From: Tetrahymena thermophila SB210
Taxonomy: Eukaryota > Ciliophora > Oligohymenophorea > Hymenostomatida > Tetrahymenidae
Assembly (NCBI RefSeq): GCF_000189635.1
Contig: NW_002476188.1
Span: 744,001-808,000, forward strand
Reading direction: 5' to 3'
Length of the DNA: 64,000 nucleotides
Part shown: positions 1-13,000 of the stretch, in pieces
How the letters are laid out: every line of letters starts with the position of its first letter
Position numbering within the stretch: the first letter of the stretch is position 1
Notes under the pieces: generated by a model
What the model was told of the DNA's origin: nothing
Database searches by the model: none
Seen by the model: the letters and a program-made list of their open reading frames with translations, nothing else
Made by a program: the position numbers and the translations under genes

Positions 1-841
1 ATTTGAAAATATCATGAAACAGTACTTTTATAGTACTATTCAAGTTTTATTTATCTATATTGATAGTATCTCTATAGTGAGTGAAACAACTTTTTATAAT
101 TTAATTGTCATAAAATGCAAATTTTATTTGTATTTTAAACTCATAATTATTTGATAATTTAATAATCATTTAAAGATAATAATAGTATTTATTGGCTATG
201 CAACTTATTAATATTCTATTATTTACAACAATCAAACATTTATTAAATATGTTTAAATTTTGAGAGACAACTTCTTTCCTTTGTAAAATTTATTCACATC
301 AATATAATATTTTAGGAGTTAAATATTAATATTTTATTTAAAAGATTATTGAAAAGTTCATTGTGTCAAGATTAATTTGAAGTTTTCTGATATTCTTTTT
401 TTTGAAAATTTTCTGAAAGTTATCAGTAGTAAAATATTTAAATGTTTCTTAATATAAAAGAAAATTTATAAAACTTATAAAAATGCATAAATACTATTGA
501 TAGTTATTTATTATATTATTGTTAAAAAAGAAAAATATATATTTATTATGAAATTTATCATTTAACATCTTTATTTAAAATTCCATTTATTGGCCATTAT
601 ATTATTGTTAAATCTTTAATTTCATAAGATTACATTTTCTAAACAAATAATTGAAAAAATTTTATGAGATCATTTAATTCGATGATTTTACAATATTATT
701 AAGAATTAAATAAAGAAAAATACCAAAATTGTTTTTTATCAAATATTAAATCAAAAAAATAAAGAAATCTTTATTTTTAAAATTTTTATTTATGAATAAA
801 AAAAATAGTTAAAAACACAAATTAGCCCTACAAATATTAAT
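1..841. other. AT-rich spacer, no gene seen
   Basis: This stretch lies downstream of the stop codon of the minus-strand receptor-like gene that ends at 842. It is almost pure A/T with long A and T runs, and TGA/TCA triplets break every frame. I see no exon, RNA gene or repeat in it. Confidence 0.6.
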
Positions 842-3800
842 TCAAAAATATTCAATCATCATTGGAAGAAATTAATTTTTAACATGTTCTCTTTAATTGT
901 ATATGTATAGAAGCATTGTTTGCTCTTCTTTAAAAAACAAAATAATTTATTTTTCTTTTATAAAAATATCTTAAAGATCAGAAAATTCTTCTAAAGATTA
1001 AGAATGATTCTTAGTAAGAACTAGAAGTTAGATATCCAAATTGTTTAATAATAAACATAATTCCTTCAATATATTTTTATTTTTAAATTGTAACTCATTA
1101 TCAGTTGCATAGATGATAAATTTTTGTATGGTCTTTGGTAATTTGAACTATTTTGTTTTTATTTAACTTTTAAATGCATTCAACTCAAGATAATAATTCA
1201 TTTTGTTGTCTGTGTTTAAAATAAATTACTTCAAAGCCGCTTGTATACCCTAATGAAATATAAATTCAGCGACATATTTATCAATTTTATTATTTTAACA
1301 TTACATTCTTTGTTATTTTTCATTTATATTATTGTTAAATTAATCATTCTAATAATCTTAAAAATCAGATATCTAATTAATTTTATTTTTTTATATCTAT
1401 AACTGTTGTTCAGATTCGTTATCATATTTGATAAGCTCAATATTAATTTTAGATTTATTATATTTGTTAAAATTAAACTTATTTTTCAACTACTTTGTAC
1501 AATAATTCATGTTAATTTATTCTAAACTCTGCATATCATCTGAAAAATGGCTATTTAATAGATTAGTATGTGATTTTATATTTTAGCTTTAAAAACCAAA
1601 ATATTAATTTGGAAATTTCTATTTACTTTTAGTATCACAAAAATGATTATTATTCTCTAGAATTTTTGAGTTTTCATATAAATTCAATTGTTTCATAGAG
1701 GTCTTTAGATTATCTAGAGTATATTATTGTGACTCAAAATTAGAATTTTCAATTGTATTATCTTATCTATTATCAAATAAGCTTTGGTTCTATTAATTTG
1801 TGTTTATTTTTTGCTACTTTACTTAAAATTATTCATATTTTTAATTCATCTAAAACATATTATCTTAAGTAAATGGTATATTTTTATTTGCTTATGATGA
1901 GGAATATTAAATTGAGTTTTTTTATGTTTAATTTGTTTGCTTGTAAAGCTATTCAAACATTTTATCTACTAGCTAAACATTAGATTGAAGAGTTTTTAAT
2001 TAAGTCTAGGAAACAACTTACTCAAAAATATGGTCTTAATACTGATACTGTATTAATCCAAACACATCCTCCTACTTATGAAGTATATAATTATATAAAT
2101 CACTGCAAATTTAATATATTTTTTTCTTATTTCTTTTTTTCTAGCATGCTGAAATTACATATACATGATAATTACAGTCTTGAAATTACTCATAAGATTT
2201 CTTCATTTATTCTAAGTATTCTTCTTTTATGTTGTTCTAGCTAAATATCCTATGTAGCATATTTAAAGCTTGTAACTTTAAATAAGGTAAATATTATTTA
2301 CATTTTTCAAAGCAATTTGTTAAGATAGTAGCTGCAGTATATTAATTATTAATATAAATTTAATATTAAGCTTAGCTTAGAGCATAATAATAAAAATAAA
2401 TATCTGAACTAAATTCATAATCTTAGGCTTTTAAAGTTTTTTTTAAAGTTTTATAAAGCTTGTAAAAAGTAATTTTAGTTTATTTATCTTATGTGTGGCC
2501 AGTAATTATTTTTGCTCTTTCCCTATTTTATGGGTATTAACTACTAAATGCTCTACTTTATTACATTACATATTACTTTTAGCACAAGCTCATGAATTTT
2601 TAATGAAAATTTTCTTACTTTCCCTTTTCTAAATTATTCTCATTGTTTTCTTCTCTTTATAATTTGTTTTTGTGCTCTAATATTTTTTTAAATATGGAGC
2701 TCACTTTAGGTCTATTATAATACGTATCTGTGTTTAAGCTGCTTTCCTCTAAGTTTAATTAATTTTTATCGTTGCTTACAATTGAGTTATTCTGTTTACT
2801 TTTATATTGATACATAACTGCAATTGAGTTATTTTATGTTTCAAAAAAATTTTCTTTTATTTGAAGTGGATCTTTTGATTTTTCTTGGTTTTTTAACTCT
2901 TAAAACAAAATAGACTGATCTTTTTCTTAACTATGGGAATAATTAAAAAAATTTTATATCTTTTTGCTTCTTGTAGATTTATGTTTTAATTTTTTAATAT
3001 TTATAATAGGTGAAATAAATATTTAATCTGCATAATACTCTTTATTTTAAATTTAACTTTCAGTCACATTTTAGAATTAACAATATTCTTATTTATTTTT
3101 GTTATTTTAGTGATCATTTGTTTCAAATTTCTTTGAATATAAATCGGTTAGTATATTCAAAGTATCTTTAGCACTTGATAAATCTTTACTAAAGTAAAAA
3201 CCCTTTAGCATTACAAAATAAGTTAGCATTTCTCTTTCATTTGATTTTCCTAAAAAGTTCTTAGTCAAATACAACAAATCTGAAATCATTTCTTAGAAAA
3301 TATCCCACATACCTGAGTATGATATATAAAAATGAAATAAAGCTTTGACTAAATTTAATTTTCTGTTATACAAATTCTCGTAGAGCTCCTAAATTTCATT
3401 CTAATTGTAAGTATCTTCACCTTCTTATTAAAAATTTAAATATTCCAAATATGTGTTCTATTTGCTTGAATATTTTATGTTTTAATTTTCAGATTTGTGT
3501 TTATTACTGCTGTTATATTTGGAATTATTGTGAGAATAAACATTTAATTCGTAGTTTGCATATATAATTGATTTTTAAAAATTTATTATTGACTCCTAGT
3601 ACCTTTGATTATTGTAATGTATTACTCCTATATTATTATAGCAAACTCCCAAAGAATTATAATTCTTTATATTTTCGAAGTGGTTAAGCTATTTATTAAA
3701 TTCTAACAGTTTGGAACTTTCATTTGAGCTGAAAAAATTTTTATTTATTGATAATAAAATTTAAAACATATTTTAAAAGATGAAAAGTAACTCTTAAGTA

Positions 3801-6205
3801 TCTTGAGAAAAGCAAACACCTTCAAAATCCTAATCAACATCAAAACTGATTTAAATTTAATTATAACTATCACTATCCGATTATTATGTTAGTTTTAATT
3901 TATCTAAAGCTTAAGAGGGTGAATTATAATTTTAAGTGAATATTTTTTTAAAAACAGACTTTTTATCTTATTTGTTCACAATCTAAATTTATTTAAGAAC
4001 ATTTGTCAAATGAGCTATTGGATATAAAATTTGGTAACCTAAAATTATAGAATAATAGAGCTTGAAGCCAATTAATATAATTAGAAGAGACAAACAACAG
4101 TAAATTTGCTCATTATTTAATATTTCAATAGAATTTGTTAGATTTTAACAATATTGAGTCATTTATTATTTAGAAATCAAATCGAGATAGATAAACACGC
4201 CTTTGAGTTAGAATTTCTTAGAAGGATTTATTTTTTTTAGTGTCTCTCGTTTTGGTACTTTATCTATTACTGTGATGAGATTTTGTGAAACAAAGTATTC
4301 TGTTCCGTTTCTGTTGTATTAGAAGGTATTTTGTATAGATTTTGGGCTTAAGCTTAGCTCTTTTATAGAATCTTAGCTATCTAAAACAAATTAAGACATT
4401 TATTGAATGTTTTCTAAAATATTTTGCACCTCACTTATATTTTCCAATAAATCTATCTCAGTTTTATACAAAGTATTTAATCCTACACTAGTTATTTTTT
4501 ATTAAGAATCATATACAATAGTGAGTTTTCTAGGGTCTATGACAATTTTAGCAACTGAATTTTATGTCAAATTAGTAAAATAATTTTAAATTTAAGAAAT
4601 ATCTAAAGTGATACAAAGCAACGAATATATCTCACCATCATCGCTTGGGTTTGTGTTTTAATACTTTAATCTTCTTTGACAAAAGATACTACCTAAATAA
4701 GGTGTTACATTATTGTAAATAACTTAAGGATCAAAAATTGCAATAGATATATTGTTCATAGTTGGCTGATAGTAGAATCTACAGCGCACATCAAATCTGA
4801 ATTATCCTGTGTATGGACACCCTGAAGGTATTTCATAGCTATCATATGTTAAATTTTTACCTGTCTAGTAGAATAATCCACCTTTATCATATCCTATCTG
4901 AATATCATCTATTTTTAGATACCTTTGATTTTAATTGTCATTTTCATATTTTATTGCTTTCCAAATAGAATCTTATCTCACAGCATAATCCATTTATTAA
5001 ATTTAAATTTAATTAAGATCTTTCAAATACGCTTCATTTACTTAATGCCTTTTTAAAAAAAATTTTTTAAGTTAAAAGAAATAATTTTAATTTTTCTAAT
5101 AATAAATTCAAAAATTGTTTCTACTTTAAAAACTTATTCTTGATTCAAAGAAAATAAAAAATAAAAAGATTTAATTTTCTTAATCTATAGCTATTCTCAA
5201 ATAATTATTTCTTAAGTGATAAATATAACTTTAAAAGACAATAAATATGATTTAATAAAAATAAAAAAAATTAAAAAGAAATTAAAAAAAGGTTTTGGAG
5301 CAGGTTTCTAACCTGATAGAAGAAAAAAATAAAAAACGTTTAATCAAAGATTTAACTTTTTATGAAGAAATCTAAATTTTTTTATCAGACACTCAATCTT
5401 TTTTTATTATTTTTTGTACCTATGAATGAAAAAAAGGCTTAACTCTTAAAATTGATTGATTAATTAAAAATTTAGATTTCTTCATCGAAAATTTAAATCT
5501 TAGATTAAACATTTTTTATTTTTTTTGTTTGTTTAGGTTTGAAACCTATCTTGATACCTTTTTTTAATATTTTAAATTTTTTATAATTAATAAAAAAGGT
5601 TTACATACAATACTACTCAATAAGATTTCCTAATAAATAAATAATTATTTGAGAATAATAATATTTTAAATTTAAAATGTTTTTATTGAAAAGAGAACAA
5701 TTGAATTTATCATGCCTAAATTACAGTAAAAGTATAATTTTATTTACCAAGAACTAACTTAAATATTATTCTTCTTAAACAAGTTCATGATTAAAGGATT
5801 TTCATTATTGTTATAAGCTCTATCGATATTTAGAATAGTAGGAATATGATTAATGTTTTTTTTGACATTATTCTAAATTAAATTTCCTTAAAATTCATTT
5901 AAAAGATTAATTTGCCATACCAATTTCTACATTTAAAAGTTAAGCTGAAAAACTATTGCAGTATTTAAGATTTAAGATGCTTTAATCTGATCTTAAAAAA
6001 GTTATTCAGCAAACTCATCAACTAGGTCTTAAGTTATTAATTAAGATATTTTTATGCTTAAAAATGTAATGATCATGCAAAATACAGTCGGAAGCAGCAT
6101 TAATGCTATTATTGTTAAATGTGTTTTATTAGAATTGCAAAAATTAATTGCTCTTTAAATTAAAGCAGCTATTTTGTTTAAGCATTTATTTGATTTCAGA
6201 GACAT
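842..6205 (-). CDS. Receptor-like protein, paralogue 1 (Cache-HAMP-TPR-split VWA-like)
   Basis: Two exons, 6205-5748 and 5048-842, predict 1554 residues with TAA/TAG as Gln; the intron (5747-5049) splits the Trp codon ending SSW. A hydrophobic helix lies near residues 31-52. The outer region carries a conserved DVRCRFYYQPT motif (about 239-249) like other Cache-type sensors. A second helix (about 470-488) runs into ILYPIAHLTNVLKQIQ, a HAMP-like linker. One clear TPR unit follows (about 610-645, IHYNNQRYQESIINFQKSI). The last 450 residues form a von Willebrand A-like region in two halves, around 1100-1188 and 1415-1554, separated by Gln/Asn-rich sequence. The metal-site residues of classical VWA domains are not preserved: ISACQ stands where DxSxS is expected and TDN where TDG is expected. 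By inference this is a plasma-membrane sensor with a cytosolic scaffold; ligand and output are unknown. Paralogues lie at 10093-16451 and 18686-27113. The exon frame is certain; the domain names are by eye. Confidence 0.85.
5282..5567. mobile_element. MITE-like inverted-repeat element flanked by TTAA
   Basis: The element sits inside the first intron of the receptor-like gene at 842-6205. Its two arms, about 100 bp each, are inverted copies: both start AAAAAGGT, pass a small AGGTTT..AACCT palindrome about 10-20 bp in, and share the stretch GAAGAAATCTAAATTTTT. TTAA occurs exactly at both ends (5282-5285 and 5564-5567), the target duplication used by piggyBac-type transposases. It has no coding capacity, so it would be nonautonomous. 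The arms differ at scattered positions, so it is not brand new. Other readings are a retained internal eliminated sequence or a plain intron hairpin. Confidence 0.7.
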
Positions 6206-6610
6206 ATTTCTCGCAAATTTCTTTTGTTTTAATTTATTGAATAGATTAAGTTTTTCTAATATTATGAATACAATTAACGTAAAAATTATATTTATAAATT
6301 GATGCTTTTTCCTCTTTTACTTTTTTAATTTTTTGGTTATTTTTTATGCTATAATATTTATTAATAATTTATTTTCATTATTTTGTTTATCAACAATTAC
6401 AAACTAAATTAACTTTAAACATCACTTGACTTTGTTCTGAAATCATAGGTGACACTCCATTCAATTGAAGGAATTAGTAATAATTTGTCAAAATAAAAAC
6501 TTAAAATCTTGTAAAATTATTGCTTATTTAGAATTTACTTTGGTTTAAATTTTCTTGATTACTTTTTAAATTAAGCAAAATACATTTTTAAAAATTTCAT
6601 CTAATAAATA

Positions 6611-6883
6611 AAAAAATTAGTTTATTTATGTTTATGAGAAAAATAAAGAAAAAATGAACAATATTAATTAATATAAATAGATAAAGATTTATTGACGTTG
6701 TTATGTACTTTTTTTTGTTTAATTTTTATTATAAAGAATAGAAATTTAAAAAATTAGTTTATTTATTTATGTTCAGAAAAAAATAATGAAAAAATGAACA
6801 ATATTAATTAATATAAATAGATAAACATATTTAGACGTTGTTATGTACTTTTTTTTTGTTTAATTTTTATTATAATGATTATT
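6611..6883. repeat. Two tandem copies of a roughly 140-bp unit
   Basis: Two direct copies (about 6611-6745 and 6751-6883, offset 140 bp) share TTAGTTTATTTAT, a GAACAATATTAATTAATATA block, GACGTTGTTATGTAC and TTTAATTTTTATTATAA. Differences are few. They fill the space between the divergent starts of the receptor-like gene (6205) and the TPR gene (6897), so they may duplicate promoter sequence. The remaining 400 bp of this spacer (6206-6610) shows nothing else. Confidence 0.85.
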
Positions 6884-6896
6884 ATTGCTTAAAATT

Positions 6897-8176
6897 ATGA
6901 TCACTCATAATTAAATAAAGTACAACTTTTTTGCAAATAAGTAGGTATTCTCTTTTTATAAAGAGTTGTAAGAAATTGAATAGGAAATAAAAGACTAATT
7001 AAAAGAAAATTAGTAGGATATAAGAAGTCTAGCCATTTTATCACAAATAGAATATAAATTCAAGTAAAACAAATAACAAGGCCTCTAGTTAATCAAATAA
7101 ATCTTATAATTATCACCATAAGATTTAGATGCTAGAATAGATTTGATATTGATTTAAATAGAATTTAGGGTAGGAATTAAAGAAGATTAACTGAAATTAT
7201 TAAAAGAATGCTTTCAATTAGACTCTTTATATTGGAGGAATTTCTATGTAGCAGGTATATTGTATAATTCCATGCTTGATGAGCAATAGTCAAGAAGTAT
7301 TTTAGAGGAAGGTTTATCTCATAACCCTAATAACCAATGGATTTTAAGTTATCTTACTTAAATATGTTCTGATAAACCCTCTATGAATGAAATAACAAAA
7401 GAATACTTAAATTAGATTTTAAAATCTGATACGTACGACAGCGATATACTAAGATATATATCTTATATTTATGGAAGTTTGAAAAATGAAAAAGAATCAC
7501 TATTTTTCTTAGAGCAATCTTTGAAATTAAATCCTAAATCTCCCTAAACACTTAATAATATTGGATAATTAATTAGAGCTTCTATGAAAGATAATATAAA
7601 ATGTATTGAGTAATGTTAAAAGGTAATACTTATCAAATTATTTAGATTAAATTATATTTTTTTAATTATTATTTAAGCATTTTATTTTGAAAGTAAAATT
7701 TAATAAGATTTATTGCGAATCCTAATTTATATTAAGAACTGATCAAAATATGACATTTTATTTTAAAACATTAGGCCATAGAAATAAATCCTAAGATAGT
7801 AAATGCATATTATAACATGGGTTTAGCGTATCAGAATGAATAGCAGCATGATAAATCCTTAGAATGTTATAAGAACTCAATAGTTGGAAAAAAGTTAAAA
7901 ACTCCATATCAAAAGTTGTATGCTTTGTTAAAGTAATAAAAGAAATATTAAGAGGCAGAGTTTTACATTCAAAAAGGAATGCAATTGCACCCTAATGAAA
8001 TAACAATAGCATATTATTATTTTGATTATTTGCAAAAATATTCTGAATTTAACAATTTAAGGGATAATGAATCATTTAATGAAGCTTCTAATATTTGTTT
8101 AAAGCTCTCAAAACAGGAATAAAATAAATACTTATATCCATATTTAACTAAAGTTAGTAATTAATAATTTTTTTGA
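6897..8176 (+). CDS. TPR-repeat protein
   Basis: Two exons, 6897-7622 and 7775-8176, predict 375 residues; the intron (7623-7774) begins GTAATA, ends TTAG and lies between codons. The protein is helical throughout. The clearest TPR units are residues about 195-225 (YGSLKNEKESLFFLEQSLKLNP) and 245-290 (AYYNMGLAYQNEQQHDKSLE), followed by a weaker one near 305-325; the first half also has TPR-like periodicity. There is no signal peptide or membrane helix. TPR arrays bind peptides or partner proteins, so this is probably an adaptor. It shows no obvious relationship to the TPR segment of the neighbouring receptor-like genes beyond the shared motif. The start is the first ATG in frame just after the tandem promoter-region repeats. 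The partner is unknown. Confidence 0.85.
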
Positions 8177-9076
8177 GTTTAGTATGCTAAGATTTTCTTT
8201 TTCTTTATGATATTTTAAAATATTAAACACAGTAATTTATATGAAAATATTTTGACTTTATTTTAGTTTAATAAATTAATTTTAAATTTTTCTTGCTATT
8301 AATTTTTGCTATTTTAAGATACTTCTCTCTCTATATTTTGTTAAGGAAAATAAAACCTTTATAAGTTAGATTAATTAAATGATTACAATTTTAATATTTT
8401 TAAAATATCACCAACTGTGTTGGTACAGATTGTGAAATAGTATGTGTAAATGATTATTATCGAGCTGATAAAATTAATTTTATTGAATTCAATTCATAAA
8501 ATAAATTTTATATTAATATTTATTTAACTTTGTAACACTTTTATGTGTTTATATGAATATTTTAAAAGAAATAAGAAATTTCTTAATTTTTAATAAGCAT
8601 GTATTTTTTATTGAAATTATTAACTTTTATATATTTAAAAAAGGATTATAACTTTTCATATGTATTTATTCTTAAAATAAAATAAATAATACTTAAAATA
8701 ATAAAGTTTATTCTTTTAAAAAATTAAAATAAATAGCATTAATATTTATTAAAACATTTTGACTATTTTTTAAATTAGACTTTATTTATTTATCTTTTTT
8801 GATTTATGAAATTTAATTTTTGATTTTAACATAAATATTTTCCTTTTTTGAAATTCAAAAAGTAGGTATAAAACTTCTACTAAAAAATGATGATCCTTGC
8901 TAAAAAAGTAAAATAATATACAAAAGATTGCTTGGTATGTAAACATATACCATTACTAGATTTTAGAAGTAGAAATAATTTTATATTTTATATTATAATA
9001 ATAATTTTGTTTTTAATTACTAAAAAAGTATTTTTTATTTTTTTTTGAAATGAAACTATTAAAGAAAATTCATTTA
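8177..9076. other. AT-rich spacer, no gene seen
   Basis: This is the convergent spacer between the TPR gene (plus) and the dUTPase gene (minus). It holds only A/T-rich runs and short interrupted frames; I see no conserved motif in it. Confidence 0.5.
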
Positions 9077-9574
9077 TCATTATTGATTCTATTAAGCAAA
9101 GGTACCAGAAGATCCAAAACCATTTTCACCTCTGATTTTATCAGCTTGCTAATTGTCAATTTCTTAGTTTCCATCAAGCTTTTGGAAAAAGGCACTTCCT
9201 TCAAATATTCTTTCAATAATAATTTAAGCAATTTTAACTCCACCTCCAATGGTAATATCTTTATCTGTTCTGTTGACAAGTAAAACCTTCAAAAGCCCTT
9301 TATAACCTCTATCAATAACACCTGCATCTACTGAAATACCTTTTACAGCATTGCCTGAAGTAGGAGCGACTCTTCCGTAATAACCCTTAGGAACTTCAAT
9401 TTTTAAACCAGTGTTAATCAAGGCGCTTTATCTAGCAGGAATGACTTCGTTGCAAGTACTCAAGCTGTAGAGGTCCCATCCAGCAGATTCAGCATAAGCC
9501 TTAAATGGCTACTTTGCACCTTCTTCGACTTGAATAAAGTACAAAGCGTTTTCAGAGTATGCCTATGATTCCAT
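9077..9574 (-). CDS. dUTPase (deoxyuridine triphosphatase), divergent
   Basis: A single exon encodes 165 residues. The enzyme hydrolyses dUTP to dUMP and pyrophosphate, keeping uracil out of DNA and feeding dTMP synthesis. The trimeric dUTPase motifs occur in order: AESAGWDLYS (motif 1, about 28-37), GRVAPTSG (motif 2, about 70-77), DAGVIDRGYKG (motif 3, about 86-96, keeping the catalytic Asp of VID), GGGVKIAQ (motif 4, about 115-122) and the C-terminal arm RGENGFGSSG (motif 5, about 149-158). The length is typical. It is divergent: the Arg of the usual APRSG is Thr, the second Asp of IDxDYRG is Gly, and GDRIAQ is GVKIAQ. There is no organelle targeting sequence, so it is probably nuclear/cytosolic. 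An E2F-type octamer lies 122 bp upstream. Confidence 0.93.
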
Positions 9575-9695
9575 TTTGATTTGCCTATTTATTTTTTTGT
9601 GTTCTACTTATTAAAAATTTTTTGCATTAAATTATTATATTTTACCTCTACTTTTTCTAATATTTAAAGCCTTTTTGAATCTAAATAACACTTTC

Positions 9696-9703
9696 ATTGG
9701 CGC
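9696..9703. promoter_or_regulatory. E2F-type site upstream of dUTPase
   Basis: ATTGGCGC fits the degenerate E2F/DP consensus WTTSSCSS exactly. It lies 122 bp upstream of the dUTPase start, in otherwise AT-rich DNA where such a GC-rich octamer is rare. dUTPase is an S-phase gene and a classical E2F target in other eukaryotes. Binding is inferred. The rest of the 518-bp spacer (9575-10092) shows nothing else that I can name. Confidence 0.45.
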
Positions 9704-10092
9704 TTAAAGTGCTATTATATTAAATATTGCTCTTTTGAGTGCCCGCTAAATATTTTTTGACTCTGGGTTATTGTCTCTTGATATATATGTTTTACTTTGT
9801 TGCAAATTACAAAGAAATATTTTTTAGAATTTTAGAAAATTTAAATAATGAATTATTCATGTTTAAATCCAAATAGAAAGTTATAAATTAACAAATATTT
9901 AATATAAAATTTAATTATGCAATTCAAACAAAGTATTAAACAGTTTAATGATGTATATTTCTAGAAATTTTATTATATAAATGTTTCAGCTTTTTTTTAT
10001 TTTAAAAATTTGAGTGGAGGAGGGATTTTACTAAAAAAAGCAGGAAACGATAAATATACTTTCAAAGTAATTAATTTATTTTTATCTAAAAC

Positions 10093-13000
10093 TCATTCAA
10101 ATGAATTAGTTTAAAATTACTCTACAATAGTAGGATACAAATTATGATTACTAATATCTCTCTGATTGTATATATATTATAGGAGTTTTGATTAAGATGT
10201 AAAAAATTATATCACATTTTTGTTTAGTATTTCAGCGTTTAAATCAATTGGTTGTTCTAAAGTAGATTAATAAGAATTTTATAGCAAAACTAGTAGCTCT
10301 ATGCTTAAATTGTAAAGTAAGCTGCACAATTCTTTGTACAAAAATGTATTTCTAATTACTAAAATTTAGTCTGTAACATAAATTAAGAAAGTTTTTTGTA
10401 TTGGATATGAATCTGAATCTTTAAACTTGAAGTAATTTTAAGAGAGCACCTCTTTTTAATTTTCACTTAATTACATATATTTTCCATTTTTTTTTTAAGC
10501 CTAATAAAAGGAGATCTTTTAAGGTGAATTTAGAATATCTCTTTTGAGTGCAATATGAACACCAAGATGAAATATTAGTTCCTATTCTTTTTATTAGGAA
10601 ATCGAATTCTATAAATTTGAATTTGAATTCTCTTCTTTTTCAGTGGTGCTTGTATTTGGACATGATACAACCCTATGAAAATTTGAAATTTACTAAAGAT
10701 TATTCTACTCATAAATAGAATCAATAGATGGGAATTTTTAATAATTTTTTTATTCTTAGTCATCGAATTTTCCGTTTAAAATTTAATCACTTAATTAACC
10801 ATTTTATTGTGAATTATTTTTATCATCAGATGAAAAAAAAATTTTTTTAAAGGAAGATGGTCTATTTATATTAATTTTTTAAAATGAAGAAGTTGAAGAG
10901 GTATTATTTTTTTGTGGTTCATTTGATATTTATAGTGTTTAGCTAATTTATTAATTCCCTTTGCTTTTTTATTTGCTCTATTAAATTTCTTAATTTGATA
11001 TATATTCTGGTTATTAAATCTACTAATATTTTGGATTTTATATCAATTTTTTTTAGTTTTTTATTTGTTGATTATTATGATAATTAAGCTTTTTTATAAA
11101 ACTTTATGATTTTTCTTTGCTCAAATTATCTTTTGATTTGTCTTCAAAGTTAAAAGAAAAGTGTTATTAATCTAATTACTGTTATTTTAAGTTATTTTCA
11201 ACTTTTTAATGCTAACAATTTTTAATAATTTCTTCTTAATTGTTCTAATTGAAGAATTGTTATGATGAATTAATTGAATTTATTTTTGTATAAGGTTAAA
11301 GGTTATTATTTTCTATGTTAATTAGACCATTCACAGATATATCTAAATTTAATTTAACATCTGACTACAAATTATTTGAGTTATCTATACTTTTGAATGA
11401 AACTTAGTATCCTACATTTTCGTTATTTAAATCAATTATACTAATGATAGCATTTTGATGAGTTTATTAATTTTCAGTTTTAATTTATTTTTCCTATTCT
11501 TTGATTTATTTTTGCATTTTATGTATAGAAAAAAATTCATCATCAAATTGCTCTGTCAAGCCTTGATGATTTTATTAGTGAAAATTTTATGAAGCATTTT
11601 AATTTTAATCAGATTTAAAATGAATTAAATTTTATGACAAATTTGACAAAGGAGATTAAATATTTTTAATTTAATCTTGATTGTAAAGGCTGAAACTAAT
11701 ATTTTAAGAGCATAAAGGAGAGTTGTTACACTACTTAGAGTCATTTTCATTAGTAAATGATTTTAAAAGAATCTGATAAAAGTGGTTTATTTATTTCTTA
11801 ATTATAAAAACGGGAGTTAACATTTGCTATTGCACATAAATAAGCTCCTCTTATTTATAGTTTATTAAAGAAAGCTAATCTTATTTACGAGTTAAAATAT
11901 CCTATATCAAATCTTAGCATAGGTGTAAGCATTCTTACTTTTAGAGTGGCTTTTGCACATTGGTTATAAAACAAATTTTAAAATTAGATTTTTATAGATT
12001 TTCGTACTAGTATTTCATATTTAAAAGAAAGGGATTTTTAATGTTTAATTTTATAAAAATATTATGAAGTTTCTTTAAAATTCTTTTTTTTAAATGAGGA
12101 GAGTAAACGTAGCTCCTTTCTAGTATCTTAGTAAGAATCTCAGCTGAGTGGCTGTAATTTCCTATCTTTGATTAAAGGTTTGATAGCTATAAAGTGTAAT
12201 ATTAAGCAAAAATATCCATATTAAATTTATACTGAGCTATTTTTTCAAACGATTTTATAGATTTTACTTAACTCTGATTTCTTGGCTTACTTCGTTGTTA
12301 TTAGATATCATAAAGACTTGTAGAATTCGTTTCATAGGCCTAGAATGTTGCAGTGCTATAATATTATTCACTCTTGTTCTTTAATAAGCTATTTGAAAAT
12401 AATACTCTACTTTACTTTTTTTCATTAAGATTAATATCTTATTTTTAAAAATTTATATTCTTATGAGAAAGATGCAATTCTTCATTTTCTTCCCTTTTTT
12501 GTATGTTTTTTGTTGTAAAAGAATGAAATTTTTTTGTTATAATTTATTAATTATGATGGTTTTTATCATTAATATGAGGCTACATAAGTTACTTTTAGAA
12601 TAAAATACTTTATTACCTACCAAATAAAAACTGCTAAGCTGATTTAAGTTTATCAGGAGTTTCTTAGTTAATCTTAGCCATATCGATTATTAAATTACTT
12701 TGATTTTCTGCATCATTAGCAATCTAAACATTCTATTCTAAAACATTACTGATATTATTTTTGGAAATTTAAAAGAGATTGGCTTAAGTATCTCTAATAG
12801 CATGAAATGTAGCATTCTCGTCTAAATAAGCACCTTCAAGTTGGCGCGAAGACAACATTGTAGGGCTATCTTCACAAGTTAAAAAAAGAGAGTCTTTTTT
12901 TTTCAAGATTTCTTTATGCTTGAAAGTGAAATTAGCTGGTAGCTAAAGTGGTGCATCATTTAAATGAAATCTTGATTTTTGAGTTGCCTAAAACATAACT

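Noticed and set aside
9050-9283. Plus-strand open frame opposite dUTPase
   Set aside because: It is the antisense of a clear dUTPase with all five motifs; no family match on the plus strand.
10575-10763. Short minus-strand open frame within the last exon of paralogue 2
   Set aside because: It lies out of frame inside the continuous coding exon.
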